NCBI GenBank assembly: GCA_019746155.1
Contig: JAIESJ010000293.1
Location: forward strand, 1 to 14,924
DNA: 14,924 bases
DNA from: Burkholderiales bacterium
GTDB lineage: Bacteria; Pseudomonadota; Gammaproteobacteria; Burkholderiales; SG8-41
Reading direction: 5' to 3'
The translations under genes were made by a program, and so were the position numbers. The notes under the pieces were generated by a model that made no database searches, was not told where the DNA came from, and was given only the letters and a program-made list of their open reading frames with translations. Below are positions 7,482 through 14,924 of the stretch, piece after piece (the stretch's first letter is position 1; each line of letters opens with the position of its first letter).

Positions 7482-9601
7482 TTGGCTTCCGCTCCTGCGT
7501 ACAGGGTGCGGGGCAACCCCGGTGACAGCACTGGTTGGTTATTCGAGAGCTGGGCGCTATCCGCATAGCGCCTGTCCTGCAGATTATAGATGCTGCCGAA
7601 AAAGGAAACATCCCTGGCAATAGGCCAGTTGGCACGCAGGTTGAGCAGATCGTGGCCCGAATACGTTCGCGTGTTGGCTGCGTCCAGCCAGTATGAGCCC
7701 AGCCGCACCCATTCCAGTTGCACCCGCGCGCCTGCCGCCGGCTGCCATGTAAGCCGGGTATTGGACATGACGCGCGGGGCTGCTTCCATGTTCTTGCCGG
7801 AGAAAATGCCCTGCGTTGTCACCCAATCCTCATAAGTATGCCTGGCGTAGGATAACGCCACATCCAGCCGGAAATTCCCCGCACACGGTGTGCCCGCGCC
7901 GACCTCAACGCCCCGGTGCCGCGTCTTGCCGGCGTTGACCGCCTGGGAAAGCGTCGTAACAGGGTCGCGCTGCGATACGATGTCGTCCCGTTTCGTGAGA
8001 TCGTAGACGACCGCGTCATATGACACGCTGCCGGTCAGGCCACGCAGGCCGATCTCAAACTGATCGGCCTTGATGGGCTTGAGCGCAAGGGCCGACTGCA
8101 TCGAGGCTTGCGCCGCCGCCGCGCTGGCACCGACCGACGGCCGGAACAGATTGCCCTCGGACGGCGCGCGGAAGCCGTGGGTGTAGCCGGCAAAGACGTG
8201 GGTGTTTCTGCCGAGCGCGTAGGTGGCCCCCAGTTTCGGGCTGATATGCCTGAAAGTCACATCGATGCTGTTCGCCTGGCCGTAGAAGCGCGCCCCGGGA
8301 AACGTTACCCCTGCGGGAACAAAAACGGGCGCGCCGGCAAGGTGGTTGTCAAACCTGTAGCTCAGATGATCGATACGCAGGCCGCCAGTCATACGCAACC
8401 TGCCCATCGGTGATAACTCGCCGTGAACATAGGGTGAGATGCCCTGGAACGTCACGTCGTAATCGTATACCCGCCGGGCAATCGAATAGGAATTGAACAC
8501 GCGCGACGGTGCGGTGCCGGTCACGTTGACGTTGAGGCTGTCCTCCTGCCGTCCGCCCGGGCTCACGTCCACATCGGCGCCAACGATCAACCGGGCCCGC
8601 ATCATTTGCGGAAAATCCCTGCGCCACTTCGCCATCACGCCAAAGGACTTGTTCTCCGTGGTGGACACGGTGGGATCGGAATTGAGTGTGAACGAGGCGA
8701 GCAGCTCCATACTGTGGTCGCGCACGTACGGCGTGATCGAAATCAGGGTATCGCCGGATTCCCGCTCGTAGCTGGTGGACAGGCGAAATGCACCCACTTT
8801 GCGGTAGGCGATCGGCAGGTAGTTGCGGGTAGGGTTGGTGATGTAATCGCTTAGCACCAGCGGCGAGTTGGCGCCGGTCTGCTGGCTGATGTTCGAGAAA
8901 GCGAGCACGGTCTTCAACATGGCGTCCGACCTCAAAGAACGGTCCCATCGGAATGTGCCGCTCTGGCGATTGTAGGCGGTTGCCCCCCGCCAGCCGTCGG
9001 TGTGGGTCAGGTTGAGGTCTGCGCGCCAGGAATCGTTCCCATAAGCGTTCCCGCCCCCAGCGAGGATGCGGCCAAAACCGTAGCCGCCAAGTTCACCGGA
9101 AAGGGTAAACTCGGGCTTGCTCGGCGGCGTGCGGGTCAGCACGTTGATCACGCCGCCGATCGCGTCCGAACCATAAAGGGCGGTGCCCGGGCCGCGGATC
9201 ACTTCGATCCCGCCCGACTGCGGAATGTTGATCTCGTAGAGCGCGTTATGGTTGAAGAAGCCGGTGGAGCGAATCGGGATGCCGTCCTCCAGGAAAAGAT
9301 AGACCGGGTTCGTCGTGAACGGGTGACGAATGGCTGTAGTGTGCCCTTCGCCGTTGGTTACGGCCACCGCAACCCCCGGCACCTGCCCCATGATCTGGGC
9401 GGGGTGGGCGGGCCTGTCCTGCCGCAGCGTCTCGCCCTTGATGACGCCCACCGACGCCGGAGTTTCTACCAACAGCTCTTTTTCCCGCGTGCCGGTAACC
9501 GACACCTCCGGCAATGTCGTGACCGGAGCGGGCGAAGACTGCGACCATGCACTCGGGCTGAACAAACCCATCATCGCGGCACCTGCGAGTATTGCTCTCA
9601 T
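7475..9601 (-). CDS. TonB-dependent outer-membrane receptor, probably for copper or a copper complex
   Basis: This is a 708-residue receptor. I choose the ATG at 9601 because it has a strong AAGGGAG site 7 bases upstream and starts a normal signal peptide (about 1-20, ending SAWS-Q). A TonB-box-like stretch (LPEVSVTGT, about 30-38) precedes the plug domain (about 45-157), which has 'IMGQVPGV', 'YLFLEDGIPIRSTGFFNHN' and 'VIRGPGTALYGSDAIGGVINV'. The remainder is a 22-strand-type beta barrel ending in an aromatic residue (AEAKW). Plug His residues 87, 93 and 118 could contribute to ligand binding, but the OprC/NosA-type Cys/Met copper site is not obvious, so the ligand is inferred from the adjacent PCu(A)C gene. 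Import needs TonB, and a tonB gene lies at 12815-13591. The 3' end overlaps the propeller gene by 7 bases. Confidence 0.88.
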   Translation of the reverse strand: MRAILAGAAMMGLFSPSAWSQSSPAPVTTLPEVSVTGTREKELLVETPASVGVIKGETLRQDRPAHPAQIMGQVPGVAVAVTNGEGHTTAIRHPFTTNPVYLFLEDGIPIRSTGFFNHNALYEINIPQSGGIEVIRGPGTALYGSDAIGGVINVLTRTPPSKPEFTLSGELGGYGFGRILAGGGNAYGNDSWRADLNLTHTDGWRGATAYNRQSGTFRWDRSLRSDAMLKTVLAFSNISQQTGANSPLVLSDYITNPTRNYLPIAYRKVGAFRLSTSYERESGDTLISITPYVRDHSMELLASFTLNSDPTVSTTENKSFGVMAKWRRDFPQMMRARLIVGADVDVSPGGRQEDSLNVNVTGTAPSRVFNSYSIARRVYDYDVTFQGISPYVHGELSPMGRLRMTGGLRIDHLSYRFDNHLAGAPVFVPAGVTFPGARFYGQANSIDVTFRHISPKLGATYALGRNTHVFAGYTHGFRAPSEGNLFRPSVGASAAAAQASMQSALALKPIKADQFEIGLRGLTGSVSYDAVVYDLTKRDDIVSQRDPVTTLSQAVNAGKTRHRGVEVGAGTPCAGNFRLDVALSYARHTYEDWVTTQGIFSGKNMEAAPRVMSNTRLTWQPAAGARVQLEWVRLGSYWLDAANTRTYSGHDLLNLRANWPIARDVSFFGSIYNLQDRRYADSAQLSNNQPVLSPGLPRTLYAGAEAKW

Positions 9602-9608
9602 TGGAAAT

Positions 9609-9615
9609 CTCCCTT
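9609..9615 (-). promoter_or_regulatory. Ribosome-binding site of the TonB-dependent receptor gene
   Basis: On the minus strand AAGGGAG lies 7 bases before the ATG at 9601. It supports that start over an in-frame ATG at 9670, which would add a 23-residue extension before the signal peptide. Confidence 0.7.
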
Positions 9616-9670
9616 GTATGTGTTCCTTTGGAAACCGGCATGCACAACGATCATGGTCATGACCCATCAT

Positions 9671-10126
9671 TCAGTGCTTGTGCCTCGGCTCGCCCTTGAT
9701 GTCGCGCACCTCGGCGCTGATGTCGATGGTCTGGCGGCTCTTGTCGGCAAGTTCGAATGTCAGCTTGAGCGGCACCCGGTCGCCTTGTTTGAGCTGCCGA
9801 TTCAAATCGATCAGCATCACGTGGTACCCGCCCGGCGCGAGCTTGACGGTTTTTCCGGCAGCGATAGCGATGCCGTCTACGGGAAACATCTTCATCACGC
9901 CGCTTTCCATCTTCATGTTGTGCAGCTCGACCCTGCCCGCGACCGGGCTGCCGAGCGCGACCAGGCGCACCGCCGCCTTGCTGGTAATGTCCATGAATGC
10001 CCCGGTTGCTTTCTGCGCCGGCACCGTGCCGCGGATCCAGGCATCTTTCACTTCCACGGTCTGCGCCTTGGCACTCACCGGCAGCAGTAAGCAAACCACC
10101 ATGAATATTCTCCACAGGAGGGACAT
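9671..10126 (-). CDS. Periplasmic copper chaperone PCu(A)C
   Basis: This 151-residue exported protein has a signal peptide (about 1-21, ending VSAKA-Q) and a cupredoxin-like PCu(A)C domain (formerly DUF461). The family's copper(I) site HX10MX21HXM is complete: His69, Met80, His102 and Met104, in 'LHNMKMESGVMKMF' and 'APGGYHVML'. Such chaperones deliver copper to the CuA centre of cytochrome c oxidase, with Sco and TlpA-type partners. The tail is His/Lys-rich (EPRHKH). The start at 10126 gives a signal peptide with a basic n-region. An in-frame ATG at 10102 has a better-placed GGAG, but its leader would lack any positive charge, so 10126 is preferred. The receptor gene follows after 69 bases; receptor plus PCu(A)C chaperone is a known copper-uptake pairing. 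Confidence 0.92.
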   Translation of the reverse strand: MSLLWRIFMVVCLLLPVSAKAQTVEVKDAWIRGTVPAQKATGAFMDITSKAAVRLVALGSPVAGRVELHNMKMESGVMKMFPVDGIAIAAGKTVKLAPGGYHVMLIDLNRQLKQGDRVPLKLTFELADKSRQTIDISAEVRDIKGEPRHKH

Positions 10127-10164
10127 AAAAATCTCATATAAAAACAATAAGTTAATGAGTTGTG

Positions 10165-10193
10165 GCGATTTGTGCGCAATAAACACAAATCGC
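10165..10193. promoter_or_regulatory. Perfect inverted repeat upstream of the PCu(A)C gene
   Basis: GCGATTTGTG (10165-10174) and CACAAATCGC (10184-10193) are exact reverse complements with a 9-base AT-rich loop. The site sits 39 bases upstream of the PCu(A)C start, in a locally AT-rich stretch. No T-run follows directly on either strand, so it is a poor intrinsic terminator. A dimeric repressor/activator operator or an mRNA stem that separates expression of the DUF2946-like gene from the rest is more likely. I do not recognise a known copper-regulator box in it. Confidence 0.45.
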
Positions 10194-10246
10194 GGATGGC
10201 CGCTCACCGACGCGAGGACGGCGCGGTCAAAAATGTTGCGGGGATG

Positions 10247-10621
10247 TCAGATGAGCCGCGGCGGGGCGCGCGGGCTTGAAGGGGAAAACGCAGTGGAGTC
10301 GTAGGGACGGGGGGCGTCACCTTCGACGGGCAAAACCAATTCAGAGACGCGCGGGATATCGAATACAAAAACAGATACGGCGGAAGCCTGCCAGGAGCCG
10401 CTTATGCAAAATATGCAATGCGCTTGACGCGCAGCGCCCGGTTGCGGCACCGGCGTTTCCTGCGCATCCGCAGCAGCGCCGGCATTGCCGGCACGGCAGA
10501 TTTCCGCGAATGCGATCGGGTCAGACAGATAGCGCACCGCAGCCACCGCCGGAGAAACGGCAGCAAACAGAACCGCGAATAAGGCGATCCAGGCAGCGAA
10601 GCGGTGAAAAGACGAACGCAT
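10247..10621 (-). CDS. DUF2946-like small exported Cys protein at head of copper cassette
   Basis: This 124-residue protein starts at the ATG at 10621. It has a signal peptide (about 1-27, 'FAAWIALFAVLFAAVSPAVA'), a Cys at 42 (EICRAG), and the compact motif H68-C69-I-F-C72 in the middle. The C-terminal third is Pro/Ser-rich and has no recognisable domain. An HCxxC motif behind a signal peptide, placed next to copper genes, is the hallmark of DUF2946 proteins. Their function is not established, but copper binding is the common guess. Here the gene precedes the PCu(A)C, receptor, propeller and thioredoxin genes on the same strand with a 120-base gap. The assignment rests on the motif and context, because the overall sequence is divergent. 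Confidence 0.65.
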   Translation of the reverse strand: MRSSFHRFAAWIALFAVLFAAVSPAVAAVRYLSDPIAFAEICRAGNAGAAADAQETPVPQPGAARQAHCIFCISGSWQASAVSVFVFDIPRVSELVLPVEGDAPRPYDSTAFSPSSPRAPPRLI

Positions 10622-10622
10622 G

Positions 10623-10659
10623 GCGGGTGATATTACGCCCCACCCGCGAACATGGTCAA
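10623..10659 (-). promoter_or_regulatory. Candidate promoter with overlapping inverted repeat in front of the copper cassette
   Basis: Reading the minus strand, TTGACC (10654-10659) is followed after 18 bases by TAATAT (10630-10635), a fair sigma-70 pair. The -10 lies inside the loop of an inverted repeat, GCGGGTG (10623-10629) facing CACCCGC (10641-10647), which would be a natural operator position. The -10 ends only 8 bases before the ATG at 10621, so transcription would start at or next to the start codon, giving a leaderless or nearly leaderless mRNA. No Shine-Dalgarno sequence is present. Moderate to low confidence, as it is based on sequence match alone. Confidence 0.4.
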
Positions 10660-10681
10660 GCACCGCTCCGAACCGTGACAA

Positions 10682-12013
<1,332 letters not shown>

Positions 12014-12029
12014 AAATGAAAACCTGTCT

Positions 12030-12132
12030 TAGCCACAGAGGTCACAGAGAACACAGAGAGAGCAACTGCTGAAAAAGCCGAGGGTCGGGATTTTCTCTGT
12101 GGCCTCTGTGGCCTCTGTGTTCTCCGTGGCTA
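12030..12132. repeat. Inverted nonamer-array element between hslV and hslU
   Basis: The left arm has three 9-base units: CACAGAGGT (12034-12042), CACAGAGAA (12043-12051) and CACAGAGAG (12052-12060). The right arm has four inverted units: CTCTGTGGC (12095-12103), CTCTGTGGC (12104-12112), CTCTGTGTT (12113-12121) and CTCCGTGGC (12122-12130). The ends are an exact 7-base terminal inverted repeat, TAGCCAC (12030-12036) and GTGGCTA (12126-12132). The core contains the small palindrome AGCA-AC-TGCT (12061-12070). The element begins 4 bases after the hslV stop and ends 16 bases before the hslU ATG. CACAGAG-type arrays of this kind occur between genes in many environmental bacteria; that statement is from memory. 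Confidence 0.8.
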
Positions 12133-12136
12133 GCTT

Positions 12137-12679
12137 TTATTCCAAGACTTCGATCACATGCTGCTGGTTGGTATAAATGCACAGATCACCGGCGATGGCC
12201 AGCGCTTTTTTGACGATTTCTTCCGGCGGCAGATCGCTGTTCTCGAGCAGCGCGCGCGCCGCGGCCTGGGCAAAGGAGCCGCCGCTGCCGATCGCCATCA
12301 ACCCCTGTTCGGGTTCCAGCACGTCGCCGTTGCCGGTGATGATGATCGAACTGTCGCGATCCGCCACTGCCAGCATGGCTTCGAGCCGGCGCAGGATGCG
12401 GTCTGTGCGCCAGTCCTTGGCCAGCTCCACCGCGGAACGCAGCAGATTGCCCTGGTGCTTTTCGAGCTTGGCCTCGAAGCGCTCGAACAGCGTGAAGGCA
12501 TCCGCCGTGCCGCCGGCAAATCCGGCGAGTATCTTGTCGTGATACAGGCGCCGCACCTTGCGCGCACCGGCCTTGACCACGACGTTGCCGAGCGTAACCT
12601 GGCCGTCGCCGCCCAGCGCGACACGCTTGCCGCGCCGCACCGACAGGATGGTCGTACCGTGAAAGATTTCGTTGGCCAT
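12137..12679 (-). CDS. hslV: ATP-dependent protease peptidase subunit HslV
   Basis: This is a 180-residue proteasome-beta-like threonine peptidase that forms a double hexamer with HslU caps. Unlike E. coli HslV, where only the initiator Met is removed, the N-terminus carries eight residues (MANEIFHG) before the catalytic pair Thr9-Thr10, so an autocatalytic cut after Gly8 is expected. Counting Thr9 as mature residue 1, the other catalytic residues Asp17 ('GGDGQ') and Lys33 ('ARKVRR') are in register. 'LAGFAGGTADAFTLFERFE' and 'SGGSFAQAAARALL' are typical family segments. It is the first gene of the hslVU unit; its start lacks a clear Shine-Dalgarno sequence. A candidate heat-shock promoter lies about 90-110 bases upstream. 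Confidence 0.97.
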   Translation of the reverse strand: MANEIFHGTTILSVRRGKRVALGGDGQVTLGNVVVKAGARKVRRLYHDKILAGFAGGTADAFTLFERFEAKLEKHQGNLLRSAVELAKDWRTDRILRRLEAMLAVADRDSSIIITGNGDVLEPEQGLMAIGSGGSFAQAAARALLENSDLPPEEIVKKALAIAGDLCIYTNQQHVIEVLE

Positions 12680-12764
12680 TGGGGAAAGCGTGTCAGGTTG
12701 GAATGATCGATTTCAGGCGGCGCGGCAGCACGGGCCGACATGCGCTGCCCCGCTCATTTCCGGT

Positions 12765-12792
12765 AAATAAGGGCTGCCGCGATGAATTCAAG
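12765..12792 (-). promoter_or_regulatory. Candidate sigma-32 (RpoH) promoter of hslVU
   Basis: On the minus strand CTTGAA (12787-12792) is followed after 14 bases by CCTTATTT (12765-12772). The heat-shock consensus is CTTGAAA and CCCCATNT with a spacing of about 11-16. The -35 match is exact over six bases and the -10 fits at five of seven defined positions. The site lies in the tonB-hslV gap, giving an untranslated leader of roughly 75-80 bases. hslVU is a known sigma-32 target in E. coli, which adds weight. Confidence 0.5.
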
Positions 12793-12814
12793 GAGCCATT
12801 ATACCGCGGCGCCC

Positions 12815-13591
12815 TCAGGACGTTCCTTCGAGCCTGAACACGATGGGCACCAGCACCCAGGCTTCCACCGGCTGCGTACCCTGGCGCGCGGGAACAAAGC
12901 GCCAGGTCCTGACCGTTTCCAGCGCGGCATTGTCGAGATGAGAGGAACCGCTGGTTTTCTCGACCGCGACGCTCGCCGGAATGCCCTCTCGCGTCACCAG
13001 TACCTTGAGCGTCACCGTGCCCTGCTCGCCATTGCGGCGCGCCACGAGCGGATAAGGCGGAGGCGGATTGCGTAGGTACGCGGCATTGAAATCGGGCGGG
13101 GAGGCGGCGGCAATATCGCGGCCGGCCACGGCCACTTCAGTCCGGCGTGGCGTTGACGGACGCGCCTCACCCTGCTTTGCGGAGAGAGCCGGGAGCGGAA
13201 ACGAATCGGGCGCCCGCATCGGCTCCGTAACGGCAATTGTCGCGGGTTTGATCGGCTCGGACTCCGGCTTGCGGACTGGTTCCACAGCCCGCTGTTCGGA
13301 ATTTTTCGTGCTTGCCGGAATGTCGCGCGGACGCTTGCGGGGCGGCTCGGGCAGAACCTCTGCACGGGTTTCTGCGGGGGCGGGGCGTCCGGATTCCCGC
13401 AATAAGACGACATCGAGAACCTGCACCTTCGGGGGTTCACGGTTCTGAACGAATCCGGACAGTGCAACGAGCAGCGCCCCATGCAGTACGAGGCTCAGCG
13501 CCAGCCACACCATCAACATGCGCCGCGAACGCCGCCGATAATCAGGCACAGCTTCTTCAGCCGTTTCGGCAAGGTGGGGAACGCGCGCCAT
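12815..13591 (-). CDS. tonB: Energy transducer TonB
   Basis: This 258-residue inner-membrane protein transmits the proton-motive force to TonB-dependent receptors. It has a cytoplasmic N-terminus with basic residues before the single membrane helix (about 25-47). The helix carries Ser33-X3-His37, the conserved TonB motif needed for coupling to ExbB/ExbD. A long Pro/Glu/Arg-rich periplasmic spacer follows (about 50-165). The C-terminal TonB domain (about 170-256) starts with 'NPPPPYPLVARRNGEQGTV' and contains 'NAALETVRTWRFVPA'. exbB and exbD are not in the window. It is encoded on the same strand upstream of hslV, and it could serve the receptor at 7475-9601. No strong promoter was seen in the 94 bases upstream. 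Confidence 0.93.
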   Translation of the reverse strand: MARVPHLAETAEEAVPDYRRRSRRMLMVWLALSLVLHGALLVALSGFVQNREPPKVQVLDVVLLRESGRPAPAETRAEVLPEPPRKRPRDIPASTKNSEQRAVEPVRKPESEPIKPATIAVTEPMRAPDSFPLPALSAKQGEARPSTPRRTEVAVAGRDIAAASPPDFNAAYLRNPPPPYPLVARRNGEQGTVTLKVLVTREGIPASVAVEKTSGSSHLDNAALETVRTWRFVPARQGTQPVEAWVLVPIVFRLEGTS

Positions 13592-13685
13592 GGCCCGATG
13601 AGCCCGATAAATGTGCAGTACAAACGACCGGCAATGGGTCGATCACCTTACCATACCCGGGCGGGCGGGCGAACTCGCTTCCATT

Positions 13686-14453
13686 TCAACCCGCCGCGCG
13701 CCGCCGCCCCGCGGAGAGTGCGAACACGGCGATGGCGAGGACGGTCATCATCCAGACGATGGCGGGCCCGGCAGGCAAATCCGAGACGGTGGAAACAATC
13801 AGCCCGAGCGCGTAACCCACGGCGCCCAGGGCATAACCGAAGGCGAGACGATGGCGAGCGACACGACGCGCCGCCAGCGCCGGCACGATCAACGTGGTAA
13901 ATACCAGATACAAACCGACCAGTTGGACCGAAATCGTCACGGCGCAGGCAAACAACAGGTAGAACCCCATGCGTCCGGTTTGTTCCCCGCGTGTGAACCA
14001 TATGCCGAGCAACGCGGCGTAAACCAGCGCCACGATCACCAGTCGCCCCGGGCTCACCCACAGGATCTGTCCGACCAGCAACTCCTTGAGATGCTCGCCG
14101 CCGTGCGGATTGCTGGCGACGAGCAGCAGCGCGCCGCTGGCGGCGAGCACGAAGCTCACGCCGATCACCGCTTCCTGCACTTCCGGCCAGTGCTTCTCGG
14201 TCCAGGTGAGCAGCAGCGCGCCGGCCAGCGCCGCCAGCAGCGCAAAGGCCTGCACCAGCCAGCCCTGCGGCTCGATCCCCATCCAATCGGCAAAAATGAC
14301 ACCGAGGCCCGCGATCTGCGCGATCGCGAGATCGATGAAAACAATGCCGCGGTTCAGCACCTGGACGCCGAGCGGCACGTGCGTCGCCGTGACGAGCAGG
14401 CCCGCCGCAAACGCCGGCCACAGGATGCTGAAGTCGAGCGCAGCGGTATTCAT
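13686..14453 (-). CDS. Zinc/manganese-type ABC transporter permease (ZnuB-like)
   Basis: This is a 255-residue polytopic membrane protein. The ATG at 14453 overlaps the stop of the substrate-binding protein gene by 4 bases (ATGA) and fits the family N-terminus 'LDFSILWPAFAAGLLV'. The segments 'PLGVQVLNRGIVFIDLAIAQIAGLGVIFA' (with the short loop after the second helix) and 'LYLVFTTLIVPALAARR' are typical of ABC-3 family metal permeases; the latter marks the coupling region toward the ATPase. About seven to eight membrane helices are present. The metal cannot be decided from sequence alone; zinc is most common. The ATP-binding subunit is not visible and would have to lie to the right of the window or elsewhere. 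The short C-terminal tail is Arg/Ala-rich. Confidence 0.88.
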   Translation of the reverse strand: MNTAALDFSILWPAFAAGLLVTATHVPLGVQVLNRGIVFIDLAIAQIAGLGVIFADWMGIEPQGWLVQAFALLAALAGALLLTWTEKHWPEVQEAVIGVSFVLAASGALLLVASNPHGGEHLKELLVGQILWVSPGRLVIVALVYAALLGIWFTRGEQTGRMGFYLLFACAVTISVQLVGLYLVFTTLIVPALAARRVARHRLAFGYALGAVGYALGLIVSTVSDLPAGPAIVWMMTVLAIAVFALSAGRRRAAG

Positions 14454-14924
14454 TTCGCGATCGCGAGCAATCGCGCCAGCGAGTCGTCGAACAGGCCGAA
14501 CAGGTCCTGCGCCTTGTCGGTACCGCCGACCGTGAAAGCCAGCGCCACCGCGGGGATCTTCGCGCGCTCCGCCAGCCACTCTCCCGCACGCGGATCGTTG
14601 TAGGCCGAGCGCACGATGACTTTCGCCGGGTCCTTGGCAAGCCGCGCCAGCAAATCGCTCAAGTGCGCCGTAGTGGGCGGCAAGCCGGGTTTCGGCTCCA
14701 GGGCGCCGACTTCGCGCATGCCCAGCCAGGCGATCAGGTATGACATGTTCTTATGATAAACGACTACCGGCATACCCTTGAGCGGCGCACTCTGGCTCTC
14801 CCAGCGCGCAGTGGCTTGCTGCCAGCGCTCGAGGAACGCCTTCGTCCGCGCGCGGTAATACTCCGCTTCGGCGCCGTCGAGCTGCGCCATGCGCTCCGAG
14901 AGTGCCGCCGCGACTTTGGCGATA
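14450..14924 (-). CDS. Metal ABC transporter substrate-binding protein, C-terminal part (ZnuA-like)
   Basis: About 158 residues of the C-terminal half of a periplasmic metal-binding protein enter from the right edge; the N-terminus and signal peptide are outside the window. An internal ATG at 14890 is not the true start, because coding continues upstream without a break (IAKVAAALSERMAQLDGA). Family features are 'VVVYHKNMSYL', which holds a ligand-position His; 'LEPKPGLPPTTAHLSDLL', the classic stretch after the second lobe begins; and a C-terminal 'TVGGTDKAQDLFGLFDDSLARLL', where the last acidic metal ligand normally sits. It delivers a divalent metal to the permease encoded 4 bases into its end. 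Zinc is likelier than manganese or iron, but the first His ligand and the loop between ligands are not visible. Confidence 0.85.
   Translation of the reverse strand, partial: IAKVAAALSERMAQLDGAEAEYYRARTKAFLERWQQATARWESQSAPLKGMPVVVYHKNMSYLIAWLGMREVGALEPKPGLPPTTAHLSDLLARLAKDPAKVIVRSAYNDPRAGEWLAERAKIPAVALAFTVGGTDKAQDLFGLFDDSLARLLAIAK

Noticed and set aside
12030..12132. Insertion sequence or MITE with terminal inverted repeats
   Set aside because: The ends are inverted, but no transposase or clear target duplication is visible and the interior is a tandem array. I call it a repeat element only.
12798..12803. Exact TATAAT on the minus strand between tonB and hslV
   Set aside because: The hexamer 17 bases upstream (GGAACG) does not resemble TTGACA. 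It might assist hslV transcription, but the sigma-32 pair is better supported.
13592..13685. tonB promoter TTGCCG-N17-TTTATC on the minus strand
   Set aside because: Match to consensus is weak (about 4/6 and 3/6), so it was not listed as a feature.

Overview
The window reads as an ordinary chromosomal stretch of a GC-rich Proteobacterium, most likely a betaproteobacterium. This rests on the mreBCD-mrdA-rodA-rlpA gene order and on HslU, HslV and PBP2 sequences that are close to the E. coli proteins but not identical. No tRNA, rRNA, CRISPR array, transposase or phage gene is visible, and no gap between genes exceeds about 135 bases.

Region 1 (1-5672, plus strand) is the cell-elongation operon: the 3' end of mreB, then mreC, mreD, mrdA (PBP2), rodA and the lipoprotein gene rlpA. 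MreB, MreC and MreD form the scaffold, RodA polymerises glycan strands, PBP2 cross-links them, and RlpA acts on peptidoglycan at the outer membrane. mreC/mreD, mreD/mrdA and mrdA/rodA overlap, which suggests translational coupling.

Region 2 (5761-10621, minus strand, convergent with rlpA) is a five-gene envelope copper cassette. In transcription order it encodes a small DUF2946-like protein, a PCu(A)C periplasmic copper chaperone with a complete HX10MX21HXM site, a TonB-dependent outer-membrane receptor, a secreted Asp-box beta-propeller with unusual CECC and CPHH motifs, and a TlpA-like thioredoxin. The last three genes overlap at their ends. I infer copper import across the outer membrane and handover to periplasmic cuproproteins such as cytochrome oxidase. 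The propeller protein is the least explained part and the best candidate for new biology.

Region 3 (10682-12679, minus strand) is hslV-hslU, encoding the HslUV protease, with a candidate heat-shock (sigma-32) promoter upstream of hslV. Region 4 (12815-14924, minus strand) holds tonB, then a zinc/manganese-type ABC permease and the 3' part of its substrate-binding protein. TonB could energise the region 2 receptor.

A thread that cuts across the genes: three intercistronic gaps (mreB-mreC, rodA-rlpA, hslV-hslU) each carry an element of about 90-105 bp with the same architecture but different sequence. A short tandem array of 7- or 9-base units faces an inverted array of related units across a small core that contains its own palindrome. 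In rlpA the element supplies the ribosome-binding site and the start of the signal peptide.
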